A DNA stretch of 64,000 nucleotides from Novispirillum itersonii subsp. itersonii ATCC 12639 (GCF_000381985.1 NZ_KB907337.1:1-64000), one strand, 5' to 3'; shown: positions 40,359 to 49,900, numbered from the stretch's first letter. Notes: a model not told the origin generated them from the sequence alone. Numbers and translations: made by a program.

Positions 40359-42356
40359 ATGACCGCCATTGCCGGGATCTGGCAGCATGATGGCGGGGGG
40401 GCAGATGTTTCCCGCCAGATCACGCGCATGGGGGCTGCTCTTGCCCCCTATGGCCGTGACGGAGAGGGCTCCTGCGAGATCAAAGACGCCGGGCTGGCCC
40501 TGACCTGCCGGATGTCTCATACTACCGTGACAGACACAGCAGACCGCCAGCCCCTGTGGGATGATCAGCGGTCTGTTTGTGTTGTTGCCGATGCCCGTAT
40601 CGACAATACGGCGGAGCTGGCCGCCGGGCTTGGCTGGACGGTCAGAGAGGCCGAAGGCCGGTCTGATGCTGCCCTGATCCTTGCCGCTTACCATCGCTGG
40701 GGGCCGGACTGTGTCGACCGGCTGACCGGCGACTTTGCCTTTGCCCTGTGGGACCGGCAGGCGCAGCACCTGCTGCTGGCCCGCGATGCGATCGGTAGCC
40801 GCCCGCTGTTTTTCACCCACCGGCCCGGCCTGTTTGCCTTTGCGTCGATGCCGAAAGGTCTGTTCGCGGCTGATGGTGTCTCCCGGGCGCTGGATCCGCT
40901 GGAAGTCGGCTGCTATCTGGCCCTTGTCCCGCAGGTTGATACCAAAACCCTGTACCGGGATCTGTCGCGCGTTCCGCCCGGCCATTATCTTCTGGTCCGG
41001 GGCGATCATCACCGGATGGTCCGGTATTGGCCCGGCCCGGCCCGGCCCGGTTCCCGCCCCGCTTCCCGCCCCGCTTCCCACAGGGGGGATTACCACGCTT
41101 ATCTCGAAGAATTCCGCCGTCTGTATGCCGGGGCGGTGGGGGCGCGTCTGCGGGCTCTGCCGGGGACCGAGATCGGCAGCTATCTCAGCGCCGGGTTTGA
41201 CAGCAGCTCGGTCACCGCGCTGGCGGCGACAGCTCTGGCGGGGGCCGGAGGGGGGCTGACGGCGTTTACCGGGGCGCCCCGGCAGGGGTTCAGCGGGGCT
41301 TATTCCCCCGCCACTGTCGTTGATGAATCGGTGATGGCGGCTGAGGTTGCCCGCCGGTACGCAAATGTCCGGCATCACATCGTCCGCCCCGGCCCGGTCA
41401 GCCTGCTGGACTGTCTGGACCGCAAGCTGCCCCATCTGGAAATGCCGTTCCGCAATGCTGCCAATATCGCGTGGATGGAGGCCATTCAGCGCGATGCCGC
41501 CGGTCAGGGGATTACGGTGCTGCTGAGTGGGGCGCTGGGCAACCTGACCTCCAGTTACAGCGGCACAGCCTGCCTGCCCCGCCTGTTGCGTCAGGGGCGC
41601 TGGCACACGCTGGCCGCTGTGGCCGCTGGCATGCGGGCTGAAGGGGTGGGCTGGCGGCGGCTGGCGGCCCTGACCATCGGCCCCTATCTGCCCGACCGGC
41701 TGCGGCGGCTGCGGCGGCTGCGGCGGCGGAATGCGGTGTTTGCCTATAGCGCCCTGTCGCCGGAGTTTGCCGCCGCGATTGATCTGCCGCGTCTGGCCGC
41801 CGCCCGGGGACGTTCCCTCTCGGCCGAGGGATTTTTCCGCGATAGCTGGACGGCGCGCTTCCGGGCCCTGCGGCAGAATGACCCCGGGGTGTATCACCAT
41901 GCGACGCTGGCCGAACACGGGATTGATACCCGTGACCCGACCTCTGACCGGCGGCTGATGGAGTTCTGCCTGACCGTCCCGGATGACGTGTTCATTCAGG
42001 GCGGGCGGCAGGCATCCCTGTTGCGGGATGCAATGGACGGGCTGCTGCCGGAAGCGCTGCTGGCCCGCCGGATACAGGGATTGCAGGCGGCAGACTGGTA
42101 TGAAGGGCTGATCGCCCATCAGGCCGGGATCGTGGCTGAGCTGGACAGGCTGGACGGGTCGCCGCTGGCCCGTCAGGTGCTGGATCTTGCACGGCTGCGG
42201 CGGATGATGGCCTGTCTGCCACCGCCGGGGGCTGCGGCTGATCCGGCGGCGATCCGGTATCTGGTAAGCTCCGACGGGACGATGGGGTACTGTCTGGCCC
42301 TGCTGCGGGGCCTGTCGGTCGGCCGCTTTATCCGTATGGTGGAAGAGGGCGGCTGA
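40359..42356 (+). CDS. Asparagine-synthetase-like lasso cyclase (C protein)
   Basis: 665 aa. The N-terminal glutaminase-like domain starts MTAIAGIWQHDGG with Thr instead of the catalytic Cys at position 2, so it cannot use glutamine, as is common in lasso C enzymes. The ATP pyrophosphatase loop is SAGFDSSSV at about 276-284. It would adenylate the Asp side chain of the core and close the macrolactam. An Arg/Pro/Ser-rich repeat near 225-245 and a LRRLRRLRR stretch near 447 arise from short tandem repeats. It is convergent with the kinase gene (12 nt between stops). Confidence 0.85.
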   Translation: MTAIAGIWQHDGGGADVSRQITRMGAALAPYGRDGEGSCEIKDAGLALTCRMSHTTVTDTADRQPLWDDQRSVCVVADARIDNTAELAAGLGWTVREAEGRSDAALILAAYHRWGPDCVDRLTGDFAFALWDRQAQHLLLARDAIGSRPLFFTHRPGLFAFASMPKGLFAADGVSRALDPLEVGCYLALVPQVDTKTLYRDLSRVPPGHYLLVRGDHHRMVRYWPGPARPGSRPASRPASHRGDYHAYLEEFRRLYAGAVGARLRALPGTEIGSYLSAGFDSSSVTALAATALAGAGGGLTAFTGAPRQGFSGAYSPATVVDESVMAAEVARRYANVRHHIVRPGPVSLLDCLDRKLPHLEMPFRNAANIAWMEAIQRDAAGQGITVLLSGALGNLTSSYSGTACLPRLLRQGRWHTLAAVAAGMRAEGVGWRRLAALTIGPYLPDRLRRLRRLRRRNAVFAYSALSPEFAAAIDLPRLAAARGRSLSAEGFFRDSWTARFRALRQNDPGVYHHATLAEHGIDTRDPTSDRRLMEFCLTVPDDVFIQGGRQASLLRDAMDGLLPEALLARRIQGLQAADWYEGLIAHQAGIVAELDRLDGSPLARQVLDLARLRRMMACLPPPGAAADPAAIRYLVSSDGTMGYCLALLRGLSVGRFIRMVEEGG

Positions 42357-42367
42357 CGGCGGCGGTG

Positions 42368-43273
42368 TCAGCCGCTGATCAGGGCCTCCAGCAGCGCCAG
42401 CATTTCCGGCAGGTCGGTGTACTCCGTGGTGCGGGTCAGTTGCCACACGGGGATGCGCCCTGCCAGCCGGGTTGCGGTTGACAGCACATGCTGCCGCCCG
42501 TGCAGGGCATCAGCCAGATAGCTCCGGTAGGTCATGGCGGTCAGGATTGCGGCGGCATGGGCCGGGGCGCAGCGGGTCAGCGCCGGGCGCCGGGCCTTGG
42601 CGTCGGGGCGCAGGTGTACGATGGCCGTCAGGGGCCGGGGGGTGGGGTCAAAGGCGTGCCGCATCGGGACGTGCCATTTTCCGGCCTTGCGGAAGACCGG
42701 CTGAAGATCCTCTCCGCTGACCGACAGGGCAGCCCGGCTGCTGTCCCACAGCTTGACCGCCGGAAAGCAGGGGTAAGCCAGCCCGCTGTCGGGGTCAGTC
42801 ACCAGCACGTCGTCGCCCAGCAGGCGATGGCCCCGTTGCACCAGTGCGGTGGCGGTGGTGGATTTTCCGGCCCGGCTGTTGCCGACAATGGCCAGGGCTT
42901 TTTCTCCGCTCCCGATGGCGCAGGCGTGCAGCGGCAGCACCCCGCGCTGATGGCAGATCAGCCCCAGACAGGGCCCCAGCAGCCAGGTCTGAACTTCGGC
43001 CCACGGCACACCGGGGGCCGGATCAACCGTGACGTGGCGTCCGCCCGTCACCCCGATGCGGACACAGCCGGGCACGTCGATCACCGCAGCCCCGTCGGCG
43101 CCGATGCTGATGCCGTCACGGTCCAGCCGCACCGGCAGGAGCGGCGGCGCAACCGGGCCGCTGCGCAGGGAAAGATCGGTCTCGGTTGCCGTTGTCGGGG
43201 CCGGGCAGGGGTGCAGATACGGCAGCGGTCTATCCGCCGACAGGGTCCAGCCGCTGATCCGGTAATGGTGCAT
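42368..43273 (-). CDS. HPr-kinase-like protein of the lasso locus (putative lasso C-terminal Ser kinase)
   Basis: 301 aa. P-loop GNSRAGKST is at 131-139, preceded by LPLHACAI (H116), with LLGDDVLV (D154-D155), all in the order of the HprK/P kinase domain. There is no full-length HprK N-terminal domain. In paeninodin-type loci a kinase of this class phosphorylates the C-terminal Ser of the precursor, and the precursor here ends in Ser48. It is transcribed with the PqqD-type gene (14 nt gap) on the strand opposite the cyclase. Confidence 0.82.
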   Translation of the reverse strand: MHHYRISGWTLSADRPLPYLHPCPAPTTATETDLSLRSGPVAPPLLPVRLDRDGISIGADGAAVIDVPGCVRIGVTGGRHVTVDPAPGVPWAEVQTWLLGPCLGLICHQRGVLPLHACAIGSGEKALAIVGNSRAGKSTTATALVQRGHRLLGDDVLVTDPDSGLAYPCFPAVKLWDSSRAALSVSGEDLQPVFRKAGKWHVPMRHAFDPTPRPLTAIVHLRPDAKARRPALTRCAPAHAAAILTAMTYRSYLADALHGRQHVLSTATRLAGRIPVWQLTRTTEYTDLPEMLALLEALISG

Positions 43274-43286
43274 CGGGGGCTGCGGC

Positions 43287-43565
43287 CTATGCCGCGATTT
43301 TCACCAGATTTTCGCGGACCATCGCCTCCAGCAGTGTCAGGACGTCGCGGGCGATCACCTCTGGCGGGGCATCGTAGCTCTGGCCCAGAGAGGTGCAGAG
43401 ATCCCCGATTTTTACCGGCTGGTCCAGCCGGTTCCAGATCTCGCGGCCAACGGCATTGAGGGAGAAGTAAGAGCCGCGCTCGGCGTCCATCATCACCAGT
43501 TCGGTGTCGAGTTCGCTGGTCAGACAGTGGTCGGCCCGTACCAGAACTGTCTCGGCTGTCAGCAT
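43287..43565 (-). CDS. PqqD-family leader-peptide recognition protein (B1-like)
   Basis: 92 aa. It opens MLTAETVLVRADHCLTSELDTELVMMDAERGSYFSLN and continues VGREIWNRL, then a C-terminal helix ending LVKIAA. This is the winged-helix PqqD/RRE fold that binds RiPP leaders, here expected to bind WQTPVL in the 48-aa precursor. It is first gene of the minus-strand pair with the kinase. A 17-bp palindrome lies 30 nt upstream. No B2 (transglutaminase-like) peptidase follows or precedes. Confidence 0.83.
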   Translation of the reverse strand: MLTAETVLVRADHCLTSELDTELVMMDAERGSYFSLNAVGREIWNRLDQPVKIGDLCTSLGQSYDAPPEVIARDVLTLLEAMVRENLVKIAA

Positions 43566-43594
43566 TGTCAGGTCCCTTCTCCACCGTATTCAGG

Positions 43595-43611
43595 CCGGTC
43601 AGACTGACCGG
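43595..43611. promoter_or_regulatory. 17-bp palindrome upstream of the PqqD-kinase pair
   Basis: CCGGTCAGACTGACCGG (7-bp arms, GAC centre) is 30 nt upstream of the PqqD-like start. It is a plausible operator for the locus. Confidence 0.45.
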
Positions 43612-43805
43612 GGCGGCCCCATTGATATCGGAGAAAGACAGTGTGGAAAAGCAGGAATTCCCGCTAAAGTAATGACCGCTGTATCAATAAACCGTACACA
43701 TAGAATTTTGATGATGTTTTCCCTTTTCTCACTCCCGGGATGGGCGTGCAACGGGGGATGGTATACGCTTCCGGGACAGAGGGGCCTGTTCCGGCAACGG
43801 TGAGG

Positions 43806-44741
43806 ATGGGGGTATCCGTGATCAGTCTGTCTGAAAAAATACTGTCGATACGCTCTGCGGCGGCCTGGAATGATCTGGCGGAACGGCAGGAACTCTGCCG
43901 CCTGCCGGGGGTTTTCCCCGAGATTCCCGGCATTCTGTCCTGGGGCTGGATTGACCGGCTGCTGCACCGCAGCGGCGGGCACCCTGAACGGTTCCGCTTC
44001 TTCCTGCGCGGCAAGGCTGTCGATCCCTGCCGGTTTGGCCTGATCGACCGGCAGGGGCAGTTGGACCGTACCGCCCTGCAACCGCTGCTGCCGCAGGGGC
44101 TGACCATTGTGTTCAACCGCCTCGACAGCTCTTCGGATTCCCTCTGGGAAGAGGCCGGCAGGCTGGAGCAGGCGCTGGGGGCGGTGATCAGCATTGATGC
44201 CATCGGGTCCTTCGGGATGCAGCAGGGGTTGCCGCTGCATTATGACAACCGGGATCTGATTCTGGTGCAGGTGGCGGGACGGAAGCGCTGGACCGTGCTG
44301 GGGGCCCCGGTTGACGGCCCGTGGCGCAAGCGGCCTGTACCGCGGCCTGAGACGGTGGTGGATGATTTTGTGATGGAGCCCGGCGATACGCTGTTTGTCC
44401 CGGCGGGGCTGCATCATTACTGCGTACCGCTGGAGCCGTCATTGCATCTGGGGATTCTGATCCGCCGCCCCTGTGGCGCTGATCTGCTGAAGAGCATGCA
44501 GCAGAGCTGGGAGGTTGACCCGGCACTGGGAAACCGGTTGGATGTGCCGGAGGCTGGCACCGTTTCTGACCGGCAGCAGGCGGCGATGAAGCAGGCGTTG
44601 ATCCGTCTGGTGGATGGAGCCGATATCGCAGCCCTGACCCGGGACTGGCTGGCGCGCAAACAGCGGCCCCCCGGTTCTGGTCTGGCCGGTTCCGGCCCGT
44701 TCAGCGCTGTCACCGCGACGGCGCAGGGCACAGAGAAGTAG
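43806..44741 (+). CDS. JmjC/cupin-type Fe(II)/2-oxoglutarate oxygenase beside the lasso locus
   Basis: 311 aa from ATG 43806; GTG 43818 with GATGGGGG is a good alternative and ATG 43740 has no RBS. The iron-binding H145-x-D147 is in GLPLHYDNRD, followed by VQVAGRKRWTVLG, and a distal His in VPAGLHHY (203/204), as in cupin_4/JmjC ribosomal-oxygenase-like hydroxylases. It could hydroxylate the peptide or a protein, but the link to the lasso locus rests only on position, divergent from the B1 gene. The C-terminal half is not recognised. Confidence 0.72.
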   Translation: MGVSVISLSEKILSIRSAAAWNDLAERQELCRLPGVFPEIPGILSWGWIDRLLHRSGGHPERFRFFLRGKAVDPCRFGLIDRQGQLDRTALQPLLPQGLTIVFNRLDSSSDSLWEEAGRLEQALGAVISIDAIGSFGMQQGLPLHYDNRDLILVQVAGRKRWTVLGAPVDGPWRKRPVPRPETVVDDFVMEPGDTLFVPAGLHHYCVPLEPSLHLGILIRRPCGADLLKSMQQSWEVDPALGNRLDVPEAGTVSDRQQAAMKQALIRLVDGADIAALTRDWLARKQRPPGSGLAGSGPFSAVTATAQGTEK

Positions 44742-44788
44742 GTTCCTCCGGTCCCCGTCCGGCGGGACCGGGGAAGAGAGACCACACC

Positions 44789-45742
44789 ATGCGCCATTCA
44801 ACATCGCTGTCGCGGCTGGAGATTTTTGTGCGGGCGGCGGAGCTGGGCAGCCTGTCAAAGGCGGCGCGGGTGCTGGGGGTGACGCCGTCGGCGGTCAGCA
44901 AAGGTCTGGCCCAGCTGGAAGCGGAACTGGGGGCAACCCTGCTGAAGCGCACCACCCGGCGGCTGTCGCTGACCGAGGTGGGGGCGGTAATGCTGGACCG
45001 GGCCTCGGCCATTCTGCGCGACACCGACGCGGCGATTACGGCAGCGATGCAGTTCCGGCGGCCCGGCGGGGTGTTGCGGGTGACCTGCTCGGTGGCGTTC
45101 GGCTGCACGCAGGTCTCCCGGTTGCTGCGGGCCTTTTCAGAGGCCTACCCCGAGATTGATGTGGTGCTGACGCTGGAAGACCGCTGTGTCGATCTGTCGC
45201 AGGAAGACTTTGATGTCGCCCTGCGGATCACCGCCCGGCAGGACTGGACGGACCCGGCGCGGCGGCTGACCGCGATCCGCTGGGTGTACTGTGCGGCGCC
45301 GGAATACCTTGACCGCCACCCGGCGGTGTCGGTGCCGCAGGATCTGGCCGGGCATACCTGCCTGCTGTACCCGGAGATGACCGGCGGGGCGGAGTGGGGG
45401 TTCGTCCGTGATGACGGTGACGGGGGGAATGGGCCGGGGCAGGCTGAGCGCCCGCTGACCGTGCCGGTACGCGGGCGGGTTGTCTCCAATTCCAGTCTGG
45501 CCCTGGCGGAAATGGCACTGGATGGCTGCGGGGTGGTCTGCCTGCCGGATTATGTCGCCGGGCCGCATCTGGCCGCCGGGCGGCTGCGGCGGGTGCTGCC
45601 GCAGTACCGCGCCCGGACCGAACACACCCTGTACGCAATGTATTACCGCAGCCGGTTCAGCAATCCGGCGGTGCGGGTGTTCATCGACTTTATGGCGGAG
45701 AGGCTGGGGGCAGACCACCGATGGACGCCGGAAAACGGCTGA
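44789..45742 (+). CDS. LysR-family transcriptional regulator
   Basis: 317 aa. HTH at 1-60 (LSRLEIFVRAAELGSLSKAARVLGVTPSAVSKGLAQLE), then the LysR effector domain (VVSNSSLALAEMALDGCGVVCLPDY). It is 47 nt downstream of the JmjC gene on the same strand. No divergent target gene is adjacent, so its regulon is unclear. Confidence 0.88.
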   Translation: MRHSTSLSRLEIFVRAAELGSLSKAARVLGVTPSAVSKGLAQLEAELGATLLKRTTRRLSLTEVGAVMLDRASAILRDTDAAITAAMQFRRPGGVLRVTCSVAFGCTQVSRLLRAFSEAYPEIDVVLTLEDRCVDLSQEDFDVALRITARQDWTDPARRLTAIRWVYCAAPEYLDRHPAVSVPQDLAGHTCLLYPEMTGGAEWGFVRDDGDGGNGPGQAERPLTVPVRGRVVSNSSLALAEMALDGCGVVCLPDYVAGPHLAAGRLRRVLPQYRARTEHTLYAMYYRSRFSNPAVRVFIDFMAERLGADHRWTPENG

Positions 45743-45783
45743 GCCCCCAACCTGAAAGCCCCCCCCTGAAGAAGGTCCCCGGC

Positions 45784-46221
45784 TTATGGCCGCCGCTTTT
45801 CCATGCGGATATCACCGTCTACGCTGACCGGGCCGGACTGGGCCCAGCCGAGACGGCGGTAAAATCCGGCGGCCCGGCTGGCGGCGGCGGTTTCCAGCCA
45901 CGCGCTGTCATGGGTGCTGAACAGGGCCTCTTCGGCGGCAGCGACCAGCAGGCGACCCAGCCCCCGGCCTTCCGCCCGTGGGTGGACGAAGGCGGCGAAC
46001 AGGCAGGCATCGGCGGCATCAATCATGCTGAAACCGGCGACGGCACCGTCGCTCTCGGCAACCCACAGGCAGGGGCTGGCTTCCAGAATAGCCCGCAGAC
46101 TGTCCGGGGTGATGCCCAGTTCGGCCAGCTCGGCCCGTGACAGGTGGTTTTCCCGCACACTGGTGCGGATCTCGAAAATGGCGGGGATATCGTCCGGGCG
46201 GGCCGGTCTGATCAGGGGCAT
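45784..46221 (-). CDS. GNAT N-acetyltransferase
   Basis: 145 aa from ATG 46221 (MPLIRPARPDDIPAIFEI). Acetyl-CoA motif PRAEGRGLGRLLVAAAEE at about 81-98, then AAGFYRRLGW. It belongs to the broad RimI/PanZ-like group. Four 16-bp tandem repeats lie directly upstream, within its promoter or leader. The frame upstream of the ATG is part of the MCP gene in another frame. Confidence 0.85.
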   Translation of the reverse strand: MPLIRPARPDDIPAIFEIRTSVRENHLSRAELAELGITPDSLRAILEASPCLWVAESDGAVAGFSMIDAADACLFAAFVHPRAEGRGLGRLLVAAAEEALFSTHDSAWLETAAASRAAGFYRRLGWAQSGPVSVDGDIRMEKRRP

Positions 46222-46233
46222 GGCGCGTCTTTC

Positions 46234-46297
46234 TGAAAAGAGAATGGGCTGAAAAGAGAATGGGCTGAAAAGAGAACGGGCTGAAAAGAGAACGGGC
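46234..46297. repeat. Four 16-bp tandem repeats upstream of the GNAT gene
   Basis: TGAAAAGAGAATGGGC (later copies with AACGGGC) at 46234, 46250, 46266 and 46282. They begin 13 nt upstream of the GNAT start, so copy number would shift the promoter spacing by 16 bp steps. Confidence 0.88.
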
Positions 46298-46381
46298 GCA
46301 GACCGCAGTCCGCGCCCGGCAAAGTCTGGGACAGGAATCTCTGGTCCGGGGGCCTCTGCGACAGGAGCCGGCGGCAGCCGG

Positions 46382-48874
46382 TCAGTCCCGCCGCACTTCC
46401 TCCAGAAACTGATCGACTTCCTGATGCAGGCGCACCGACTGGCGGCCCAGCTCGCTGGCGGCGGCCAGCATCTGGGTGGCGGCTGATCCGGTTTCGGCGG
46501 CGGCCTGACTGACACCGTCGATGGTTTCCGACACCGCATGGGTTGCCTGCGCCGCCTGTTCGACATTGCGGGCGATTTCGCGGGTGGCGGCGGCCTGTTC
46601 CTCCACCGCGGCGGCGATACCGCTGGCGATGGCGTTGATCTTCTGCACCGTGGTGGTGATGCTGCTGATCGCGGCGGCGGCATCGCGGCTTTCGCTCTGC
46701 ACGGCGTTGATCTGGCGGGCGATATCCTCGGTGGCGCGGGCGGTCTGGGTTGCCAGCGCCTTCACCTCGTTGGCGACCACGGCAAAGCCCTTTCCGGCCT
46801 CACCGGCGCGGGCGGCCTCGACGGTGGCGTTCAGCGACAGCAGGTTGGTCTGGGCGGCGATGTCAGAGATCAGGCGCACCACCTGCCCGATCCGTTCGGC
46901 GGCCTGGGCCAGTTTCTGCACCCGGCCATTGGCGGTTTCCGCCTCGCCGACGGCAGCGGCGGTGAAGGCGGCGGACTCTTCGACCTGCCGCCCGATCTCG
47001 GTGATCGAGGCGCTCAGTTCCTCGGCGGCGGCGGCGACGGTTTCGACGTTGACGGTGGCATGACGGGCGCTGTCGGAAACATTGGTGGCGCGCTGGCTGG
47101 TCTGCTCGGCGGTGATGTTCAGGGTTTCGGCTGAGGCCTGCATCTCGGTGGAGGCCGAGGACACCGCCTCGATCACGCTGCCGACATTGCTCTGGAACAC
47201 CCGGGCCAGCTTTTCCATCTCGATATGCTGGTGTTCATGGCTGAGGGCGCGGTTAGAGGCCCGTTCCTCCGACAGCATGCGGATGCGGATGGCGTTGTCC
47301 TTAAAGTGCTGCACGGCCCGGGCCATCCGGCCGATTTCGTCACGGTGCAGCAGGGCGGGCACGTCGGTTTCCAGATCGTCGTCGGCAATGCGGTCCGACG
47401 CCTGCGTCAGCGCCCGCACCGGGGCGGTGATGCTGCGGATCATCAGCAGGGTCAGCGCCGTGATCGCCAGCGCGATCAGCACCACGGCGGCGGCGGTCAC
47501 GGTCAGCAGGCGCTGGTTGGCGGCGGCGGCGGCGGCGGCGGCATCCAGCAGGTCTTTCGACAGGCGGTCTTCCACCACTTTCTGGAGGTTGATTTTTTTG
47601 GTGATGGTGTCAAACCACACCGGCCCGGCGACCCCCTGTGTCGTGCCGGTAAACGGGCTGGCCAGCGCGATGCCGCGCAGGCGCACCACTTCATCAACAT
47701 CCGGCCCCTTGACGGTATCGGCCAGAAACGCCTTCTGCGCCGGGGTGGCGTATTCGGCAAACACCTGCAGGAACGTCTCCTGACGGGCGATCAGCCCGAC
47801 AAAGGTGCTGTAAAGGGTCTGGTCAAAGGCCCCGGCCCCGAACCCGGCAGACCCGATCGCCCGTTCCAGCCCGGTCCGTTCCTTGGCCTGCAGGAAGGCG
47901 GTGTAGGCGAGAATCCGCTTGCTGATGTCAGCATCACTGCTGATCACGGCCATCTCTTCAATCACCGCCAGCATCTGGCCGATCAGGCCGGAATAGAAGG
48001 CGGCAACCTGCGGCGCGGGCAGGGCCAGCTTATCAACATCGGCACGGCGGGCAGACAGTTGGTCCAGCGTGGCGCGGGCGGTTTCCATCTTGGCCAGAAA
48101 AGCCGGGCCGTACCCGGCGGCGGGGAAGGCGGACAGGCTCTGACGCAGGGTGGCGATTTTGCCGTCGCTGGCAAGGCGCTGGGCCTTCAGGGCATCCCCG
48201 AAGGCGGTGCCCTTTGACCCGGTGAAGCCGACGGAGTTCCCGCGTTCCTTCTGCAGTTCATGCACGGCGGCACTGATTTCCGGGGCCAGCCCGGCCAGCG
48301 TGCTGACGGCGGCCATCTCGCGGCTGGTGGTCAGGGCATCACTGATCCGCAGCCCGCCCAGAATGATCAGCGCCAGCAGCGGCACCAGTGCCAGAATGGA
48401 CATCCGGACGCTGACGCTCAGGTGTGACAGCCGTTGCAGCAGCACCGAACCGCGACGTCCAGAGGCAGCAATGCCCCGCCCGAGCAGGAACCGGCTGAAG
48501 TCGGCATCCTCATCCAGAAAATGCTTGTGAAACCAGAAATAGAGAGTGTGGCGCACCTGCAGCGGGGTCAGGGTCGGGTCGCCGTCGCGCAGACGGCGGA
48601 TCAGCCCGGCTGTCTCTTCCAGCGACCGGGCGTGGATGGCGGCATGCTCTTCGGCCTTGGGGTAGCCGAAGCGGCGCATCTCCACCTCTTCCTCGGTGTA
48701 ATGCTGGCGGGCGGCGGCGTCGATCTGTTCGATCAGCGGCAGCAGGGGGGTGTCGGTCTGGCCGCTTTCCACCGCGCTGTACAGGGCTTCCAGACGGGCG
48801 AGCAGGGCATGATGACCGTCATCCAATACCGGCAACCCTACGTCGAAATTATCGCTCCACTGGATTTTCTGCAT
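46382..48874 (-). CDS. Hemerythrin-NIT-HAMP chemoreceptor (methyl-accepting)
   Basis: 830 aa from ATG 48874 (AGGAGA upstream). The N-terminal bacteriohemerythrin (1-130) has the seven ligands expected for a diiron site: H22, H58 and E62 (HYTEE), H77, H81, H116 and D121. Membrane helix 1 is at about 165-185. A long periplasmic region resembles the nitrate/nitrite-sensing NIT domain ([39 protein letters not shown]). Helix 2, HAMP and a signalling domain follow ([41 protein letters not shown]). It could combine cytoplasmic O2 sensing with periplasmic nitrate sensing. Confidence 0.9.
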   Translation of the reverse strand: MQKIQWSDNFDVGLPVLDDGHHALLARLEALYSAVESGQTDTPLLPLIEQIDAAARQHYTEEEVEMRRFGYPKAEEHAAIHARSLEETAGLIRRLRDGDPTLTPLQVRHTLYFWFHKHFLDEDADFSRFLLGRGIAASGRRGSVLLQRLSHLSVSVRMSILALVPLLALIILGGLRISDALTTSREMAAVSTLAGLAPEISAAVHELQKERGNSVGFTGSKGTAFGDALKAQRLASDGKIATLRQSLSAFPAAGYGPAFLAKMETARATLDQLSARRADVDKLALPAPQVAAFYSGLIGQMLAVIEEMAVISSDADISKRILAYTAFLQAKERTGLERAIGSAGFGAGAFDQTLYSTFVGLIARQETFLQVFAEYATPAQKAFLADTVKGPDVDEVVRLRGIALASPFTGTTQGVAGPVWFDTITKKINLQKVVEDRLSKDLLDAAAAAAAANQRLLTVTAAAVVLIALAITALTLLMIRSITAPVRALTQASDRIADDDLETDVPALLHRDEIGRMARAVQHFKDNAIRIRMLSEERASNRALSHEHQHIEMEKLARVFQSNVGSVIEAVSSASTEMQASAETLNITAEQTSQRATNVSDSARHATVNVETVAAAAEELSASITEIGRQVEESAAFTAAAVGEAETANGRVQKLAQAAERIGQVVRLISDIAAQTNLLSLNATVEAARAGEAGKGFAVVANEVKALATQTARATEDIARQINAVQSESRDAAAAISSITTTVQKINAIASGIAAAVEEQAAATREIARNVEQAAQATHAVSETIDGVSQAAAETGSAATQMLAAASELGRQSVRLHQEVDQFLEEVRRD

Positions 48875-49167
48875 CCCGATCTCTCCTCTGGGTTGCATTT
48901 CCCGCCCACAAACGCCATTTGTTTAAGTCATATGGCGTAAGATGAAAACCCCGTTTACGAATAATGATAATCCGCGTTCCCCCACAGGGACACTATAGTG
49001 GTTTGGATTTTGTCTGCACAGGGATGTTTCAGCGTTCTGAAAGAGCGGGTTGTGCGGCGGATAAGGTTTCAGTGGACGTTTGCGGCCCAACGGCGCAGAG
49101 TGCCGCCGGAAACTGGGCCGGATACGGTGCCCGGGGTCACGGCGGGATCACAGCCGGGGTAAAAGCC

Positions 49168-49806
49168 ATGCACACAACGGACGGCGTCATTCTGCGGGAA
49201 GGCACACTGGTCGATGCGGATGCCATCGGCCTGCTGCACCGCATCAGCCTGCAGGCCGGTATTGAATACGGTGTGCCGCCGTCTGCCCTGCTGCTCAGCG
49301 CCGCCGACCGGGGTAAGGAATGGCGGGAATGGCTGCGGGCCAAGGGCATCGGCCGCGCCGCCGGTGTGGTGGTGGTGGCGGATTCCCTGCATGGGTCGGT
49401 CGGGTTTGCCTGTGTCTGCCCGCCGGTGCCCCGCCGCAAGGCCCCGGCCCCGCATGACTGGGATATGCCCTATCTGACCGTGATGCAGGCCCATCAGGCC
49501 CAGAAGGTCGGCAGCCGTCTGTTGCAGCAGGCGCTGGAGCGGGCCGGTGCCGCCGGGGCGCGGACGGTACTGCTGCGCAGCCCGGCAGAAGCCCGCTGGA
49601 ACCCGTTTTACGAGGCCTGCGGCGGTCTTCATGACGGCGTGGAAGAGGTGCCGTATCTGGGGGTATCGCTTCAGGTGATCCGCTACCGCTTCCCGGTGCC
49701 GGGGGATGCCGCCGCCCCGGCCCCGCGCCGCGCCGCGCCAGTGCCGGGTGTATCCCCAGCCCCGGTTTTACCCCCGGAACAGGAGACCGGGCCGCAGCCG
49801 GAATAG
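49168..49806 (+). CDS. GNAT-like acetyltransferase with Pro-rich C-terminal tail
   Basis: 212 aa from ATG 49168. A weak GNAT core, AHQAQKVGSRLLQQALERAGAAGARTVLLRSP, then AEARWNPFYEACGG, is visible. The last about 50 residues are Pro/Ala-rich and disordered. The frame upstream to 48964 has no homology. The 293-nt gap before it (48875-49167) holds the MCP promoter region and nothing else I recognise. It ends 95 nt before gor. Confidence 0.65.
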   Translation: MHTTDGVILREGTLVDADAIGLLHRISLQAGIEYGVPPSALLLSAADRGKEWREWLRAKGIGRAAGVVVVADSLHGSVGFACVCPPVPRRKAPAPHDWDMPYLTVMQAHQAQKVGSRLLQQALERAGAAGARTVLLRSPAEARWNPFYEACGGLHDGVEEVPYLGVSLQVIRYRFPVPGDAAAPAPRRAAPVPGVSPAPVLPPEQETGPQPE

Positions 49807-49900
49807 GCCGGGTTGGCAACCGGGGCTGCTCCGCCCTATCTTATCAGCCAGAGACTTTATTCTTCAGAGCCCTTTTCTGTTGCGGCATAAGGACCGGACG

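Noticed and set aside
40030-46000. A lasso B2 leader peptidase or an ABC exporter in the locus
   Set aside because: I searched both strands for a transglutaminase-like Cys-His-Asp protein or an ABC transporter here and found none that is not a shadow of another gene.
48964-49167. 68-residue N-terminal extension of the GNAT-like protein
   Set aside because: Low-complexity, no RBS and no homology; the acetyltransferase-like sequence starts after ATG 49168.
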